Part shown: positions 60,738 to 64,000 of the stretch, piece after piece
Layout: each line of letters starts with the position of its first letter
Numbering within the stretch: the first letter of the stretch is position 1
NCBI GenBank assembly: GCA_951828235.1
Contig: OX639965.1
Coordinates: 186,001-250,000 of the forward strand
Reading direction: 5' to 3'
DNA from: an uncultured Gammaproteobacteria bacterium
Lineage (GTDB): Bacteria > Pseudomonadota > Gammaproteobacteria > Steroidobacterales > Foliamicaceae
DNA length: 64,000 nucleotides
The notes under the pieces: generated by a model
Seen by the model: the letters and a program-made list of their open reading frames with translations, nothing else
Databases searched by the model: none
What the model was told of the DNA's origin: nothing
Program-made: the position numbers and the translations under genes

Positions 60738-61865
60738 CTACTTGCGGGCGCCGAACCCCCACCAGCCGTCGCCCTTGCGGAACACGCCGCCGGGCGCCTG
60801 GGAATAGACCGGCCGGTCGAAAACGCGGTCCTCGTCAAAACCCGCCTCCACAGCCAGGGCCTGGACATCGGTCCGGGCCAGGATGCCCCAGAACGGCTCG
60901 TTGTTGTACCAGCTGTCCCAGTTGGCCAGGAACTGCGCAAACGGCGTGTCGCGCCGCACGGGCACCTCCACGTGCAAAAACACGCCGCCGGGCTTCAGGA
61001 CCCGCTTCACCTCACGCAGGATATTGAGAATCGCCTGCCTGGAGGTCTCATGGAACAGGATGTGCGAGACCACCAGGTCGAAATTGCCGTCCTCGAATTT
61101 CATGCTTTCGGCGTTCTGCTGCGAGAAATGAATCCGCTTGCCCATGGATTCCGCCCGGGCGTGGGCGTAGCGAAGCTGCGGCGCCCCGAGGTCGATGGCA
61201 TGGACTGCCGCATCCGGATAGGCATCCACATACGGAACGGTGCTGTTGCCGGACATGCAGCCGAGGTCCAGTATTCGCCCCGGATTCAGGTCCGGGAAGT
61301 TCTCCTTCAGGAACTTCGACCCGCTCAAACCCTTGTCATCGTTGTAGAGGCCGCGCAGACCGCGGCTGTAGGCGTACGAGCCGATGTCGGCCCGGGCGCC
61401 GGCGTAGACGTCGTCCCTTCCCAGTTCCTCGTAGTACGAAAGGGGTACGCAGTGCTGGTGGGACTCCTTCTGGTAATAGGGGATGTCCAGATTCGGGTCC
61501 AGCTCCAGGCTGCCCAGTTTCGCATCGCCGGAAATTTCCCGAAACCTCCGCACCAGGTCCGGCAGCTGGCGTTCGACGATACTGCCGGTGCAGTCCACGT
61601 ACTGCTCCTGCTGGGAGCGGGAAAGCGCGGTCCACATCTGGTAGAACTCCTGCTTTTCCATTACTTCCCGCACTTCTTCCACGGTGGCCGGTTCGCGTCC
61701 GTGCTCGGCGACGAACGCCGGCTTGGCGTCGCGCTCGTAGATCAGTTCGTTGCCGGGCTTGAGTCCCTTGCGGGCGGCCCCGCTCAGCGAAACGAAGAAG
61801 CTGAGCCTCGATTGCTCCTCCTGAGAAATCTCCGGCAGCATGGCGTGGGGCCCCGGTTTCTTCAT
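60738..61865 (-). CDS. Class I SAM-dependent methyltransferase
   Basis: A 375-residue protein. GRILDLGCMSGNSTVPYVDA near 195-214 is motif I; VHAIDLGAPQLRYAHARAE, FDLVVSHILFHETS and VLKPGGVFLHVEVP are the following motifs of the methyltransf_11 type. An extra N-terminal region of about 190 residues (mainly helical) is larger than usual and may define the substrate site. It lies between the aldehyde dehydrogenase and the small protein. A role in O-methylation of a phenolic intermediate is possible. Confidence 0.87.
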   Translation of the reverse strand: MKKPGPHAMLPEISQEEQSRLSFFVSLSGAARKGLKPGNELIYERDAKPAFVAEHGREPATVEEVREVMEKQEFYQMWTALSRSQQEQYVDCTGSIVERQLPDLVRRFREISGDAKLGSLELDPNLDIPYYQKESHQHCVPLSYYEELGRDDVYAGARADIGSYAYSRGLRGLYNDDKGLSGSKFLKENFPDLNPGRILDLGCMSGNSTVPYVDAYPDAAVHAIDLGAPQLRYAHARAESMGKRIHFSQQNAESMKFEDGNFDLVVSHILFHETSRQAILNILREVKRVLKPGGVFLHVEVPVRRDTPFAQFLANWDSWYNNEPFWGILARTDVQALAVEAGFDEDRVFDRPVYSQAPGGVFRKGDGWWGFGARK

Positions 61866-61956
61866 GATTCCCCCTTGAGGGACTTGCCCCTCAAACAGCG
61901 TGGCCTGTGGTGCGTTTCCTCATTATAGGGCCAGGGTCCGCCATCGGATCCGGACG

Positions 61957-63510
61957 TCAGGAACCCGCGCCCAGCCTGGCCAGGGACAGTTTGCCGACGG
62001 GAATCTGGGTGGTTTTCTGCTCGGTGAAGAAGTCCAGGCAGTCACGCACGCCATCACGGCCGACGCCGGAAGACTTATAGCCTCCGAAGGGCGCGCGCAC
62101 CTCGCGCACCAGGGGGGTGTTGACCCAGACCGTCCCGGCGCGCAGCGCCTGAGTTGCACGCGTAATCGTGTGCAGGTCTTCCGACCACACGTAAGCCGCC
62201 AGCCCGAATTCCGTGTCGTTGGCGATGGCGATGGCCTCCTCCAGGCTGTCATAGACCTGAATGGCCGCGAACGGCCCGAAAATCTCCTCCTGGCAGACGC
62301 GCAAACCGTTCGAAGGCGCCAGAACCGCCGTGGGCTCGAAGTAGTAGCCGGCCTCGAAGCCTTCGGCGCGCTTCCCACCGACCAGCAGCTCGGCCCCCTC
62401 GGCCCGGGCGATGTCCACGTAGGAAAGCACTTTCTCGAAATGCTCCCTGAACGCCAGCGGTCCCATTTCGCAATCGGGATCCATGGGATCGCCGAGCCGG
62501 ATCTGCCGGGCCCTTTCCACGAACCGCTCGATGAACCGGTCGGCGAGGGAGCGTTGCACCAGGATGCGCGACCCCGCCAGGCACTGCTGGCCGTTGTTTG
62601 AATAAATCGCCAGCAAGGCGCCGTCCAGAGCCTGCTCGAAGTCCGCCGTCTCGGTGATGATGTTGGCCGACTTCCCGCCCAGTTCCAGCGCCACCGGTGC
62701 GAGGTTACCGGCGGCCGACGACATCACCGAGCGGCCCGTTTCGGTGCCGCCCGTGAAGGAAACGAGGTCAACCCCGGGGTGTTCGACCAAGGCGGCTCCC
62801 GTCACCGGACCGCGACCGTTCACCAGGTTCACGACGCCATCGGGCAGGCCGGCCTCGTGCAGGATTTCCACCATGCGGGCCAGCGCCATGGGCGTGTGCT
62901 CCGACGGCTTGAGCACGCAGGTATTGCCGTAGGCGATGCATGGGGCCAGCTTCGTGGTCGCCAGCGACAGGGGCGAATTCCAGGGTGCGATCAGGGCTGC
63001 GACTCCCACCGGCTCGTGCGTCACCATGGTCAGGAACTTCCTGTCCTGCTGGTAGGTCTGGCCGGCCATCATGCTCAGGCTCTCGGCGAAAAGCTCGAAA
63101 TTGCCGGTCAGTCGGTCCATTTTCCGGCCCCGGATCGTGCGGATGGGCACGCCGGTATCCAGACATTCCAGGACGGCAAGCTCCTCCGCGTTCTCCAGCA
63201 GCAGCGAACGCATCGAAAGCAGCACCTCCTTGCGCCGGGGAATGCCCATCTCGGGCCAGGGGCCATGGTCAAAGGCGTCCCGGGCCGCCGTCACCGCGGC
63301 ATCGACCTCCGCGGCGGCCGCCTCCTCTAGCGTGCCTATGACGTCCTCGGTAGCCGGATAGATGATCGGGATCTCAATGCCCGTGCCGGCGACGCTTTTC
63401 CCACCGATGAAGCACCGCACCCGCTCCGGCACGGCAATCCCTTGCGGAAGCGCCGGTTTCGATTTACCGTTATCAGTCATCCAGTGTGCTGTCCCATAAA
63501 TTCGTTGCAT
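61957..63510 (-). CDS. Aldehyde dehydrogenase (HpaE/hydroxymuconic semialdehyde type)
   Basis: About 517 residues. FIGGKSVAGTGIEIPIIYP opens the fold, GVAALIAPWNSPLSLATTK is the cofactor motif, SFTGGTETGRSV the NAD loop, LELGGKSANII holds the Glu and NGQQCLAGSRILV the catalytic Cys. The sequence fits aldehyde dehydrogenases of aromatic meta-cleavage (2-hydroxymuconic or carboxymethyl-hydroxymuconic semialdehyde). Start 63510 has AGGGGAC upstream; ATG 63480 is an alternative. Divergent from the permease gene. Confidence 0.9.
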   Translation of the reverse strand: MQRIYGTAHWMTDNGKSKPALPQGIAVPERVRCFIGGKSVAGTGIEIPIIYPATEDVIGTLEEAAAAEVDAAVTAARDAFDHGPWPEMGIPRRKEVLLSMRSLLLENAEELAVLECLDTGVPIRTIRGRKMDRLTGNFELFAESLSMMAGQTYQQDRKFLTMVTHEPVGVAALIAPWNSPLSLATTKLAPCIAYGNTCVLKPSEHTPMALARMVEILHEAGLPDGVVNLVNGRGPVTGAALVEHPGVDLVSFTGGTETGRSVMSSAAGNLAPVALELGGKSANIITETADFEQALDGALLAIYSNNGQQCLAGSRILVQRSLADRFIERFVERARQIRLGDPMDPDCEMGPLAFREHFEKVLSYVDIARAEGAELLVGGKRAEGFEAGYYFEPTAVLAPSNGLRVCQEEIFGPFAAIQVYDSLEEAIAIANDTEFGLAAYVWSEDLHTITRATQALRAGTVWVNTPLVREVRAPFGGYKSSGVGRDGVRDCLDFFTEQKTTQIPVGKLSLARLGAGS

Positions 63511-63548
63511 TTCAGCGTGTCCCCTGTGGATTATTTCACGGCAGACGG

Positions 63549-64000
63549 ATGCAGGACAACGGGGCCGGGGGCCGGGCGGACAAGAAAGTGCTGAACTACG
63601 CATTGAGGCGTCTCCTGGTCGCCATCCCGACCCTTTTCGTCATCATCACCGCCTCGTTTTTTCTCATGCGCGTCGCGCCCGGCGGGCCCTTCGACCTGGT
63701 CCCGGACCTCGACCCGCTGCTCATCGAGAACCTGCGCAAGGCCTATGACCTGGACAAGCCGCTGTTCGAACAGTACGCGAACTACCTCGGACGGCTCGCG
63801 CAGGGCGACCTGGGGCCGTCGCTGGTCTACCGCGACAGGAACGTCGCCGAACTGATTGCCGAAGGCCTGCCAGTCAGCGCGCAGCTCGGTCTGACGGCCA
63901 TCGCCGTCGGGCTGTTTTTCGGAATGCTGAGCGGCATCGTCGCAGCCTTGCGCAAGAACACCGCGGCCGATTTCACCGTCATGGCGATTGCGATGACCGG
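63549..64000 (+). CDS. OppB/DppB-type ABC permease, N-terminal part, cut by window edge
   Basis: The frame is open to the window end (150 codons). LNYALRRLLVAIPTLFVIITASFFLMRVAPGGPFD is the first helix and periplasmic start of dipeptide/oligopeptide permeases, followed by LRKAYDLDKPLFEQYANYL and GDLGPSLVYRDRNVAELI. A second helix (TAIAVGLFFGMLSGIVAAL) ends near the edge. ATG 63549 gives a 13-residue extra N-terminus; GTG 63588 is the alternative. It is likely to act with the OppA-type protein at 50031 and with genes beyond the window. Confidence 0.87.
   Translation, partial: MQDNGAGGRADKKVLNYALRRLLVAIPTLFVIITASFFLMRVAPGGPFDLVPDLDPLLIENLRKAYDLDKPLFEQYANYLGRLAQGDLGPSLVYRDRNVAELIAEGLPVSAQLGLTAIAVGLFFGMLSGIVAALRKNTAADFTVMAIAMT

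Overview
The window is GC-rich, densely coded DNA with short gaps, many 1-4 base gene overlaps, three TonB-dependent outer-membrane receptors, Tat and lipoprotein signals, and GPH and Bcr/CflA transporters. This points to a Gram-negative proteobacterium, probably an uncultured gammaproteobacterium of catabolic lifestyle; the placement is inference. I see no rRNA, tRNA, CRISPR array or intact insertion sequence.

Layout. 0-7.9 kb: a frameshifted Fe-dependent alcohol dehydrogenase, an HSL-type esterase, a TonB receptor with a divergent AraC regulator, a second hydrolase, an FGE-fold exported protein and a fatty acid desaturase. 8.0-10.7 kb: a toxin-antitoxin island (RHH-Doc, a lone Phd, HigBA, an integrase stub, a lone VapC); the lone Phd and lone VapC may be halves of one split operon. 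10.7-15.2 kb: an exported alanine-rich 18-residue-repeat protein, a Tat-exported M24 protein, an FGE-fold protein and a Bcr/CflA transporter. 15.3-20.8 kb: an AbrB-Doc pair followed by an A+T-richer accessory island (HEAT-like protein, metzincin-like peptidase, membrane-anchored unknown, a broken gene, a third FGE-fold protein). The island lies between 93-bp direct repeats, one inside doc and one a stranded doc fragment.

20.8-42.2 kb holds two related catabolic loci. Locus A has a Tat-type FAD amine oxidase-family enzyme, two Tat-type DUF1838 proteins, a GPH symporter, a two-domain nitrilase-superfamily protein, a second FAD enzyme translationally coupled to an exported c-type cytochrome, and a TonB receptor. 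Locus B has an MFS exporter and IclR regulator divergent from a receptor, cupin, MBL-fold, lipoprotein hydrolase and FAD enzyme operon, facing a Tat-type M24 protein. My model is outer-membrane uptake, then periplasmic FAD-dependent oxidation with electrons passed to cytochrome c, then import and cytoplasmic hydrolysis. The substrate is unknown but is likely an amine or amide.

42.2-50 kb: two more PIN toxin-antitoxin pairs, a DNA glycosylase, a paralogue of the Bcr/CflA transporter, a lipoprotein carboxylesterase, an HTH regulator and a beta-propeller lipoprotein. 50-64 kb: a second catabolic cluster with an oligopeptide-type binding protein, a propeller protein, a fumarate-reductase-like flavoprotein, two aldehyde dehydrogenases, two HsaA/acyl-CoA-dehydrogenase-like flavoproteins, two Rieske oxygenases, a methyltransferase, a small unknown protein and the start of an OppB-type permease cut by the window edge. 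It looks like oxidative breakdown of an aromatic or polycyclic compound. No ferredoxin, Rieske reductase or flavin reductase is visible in the window.
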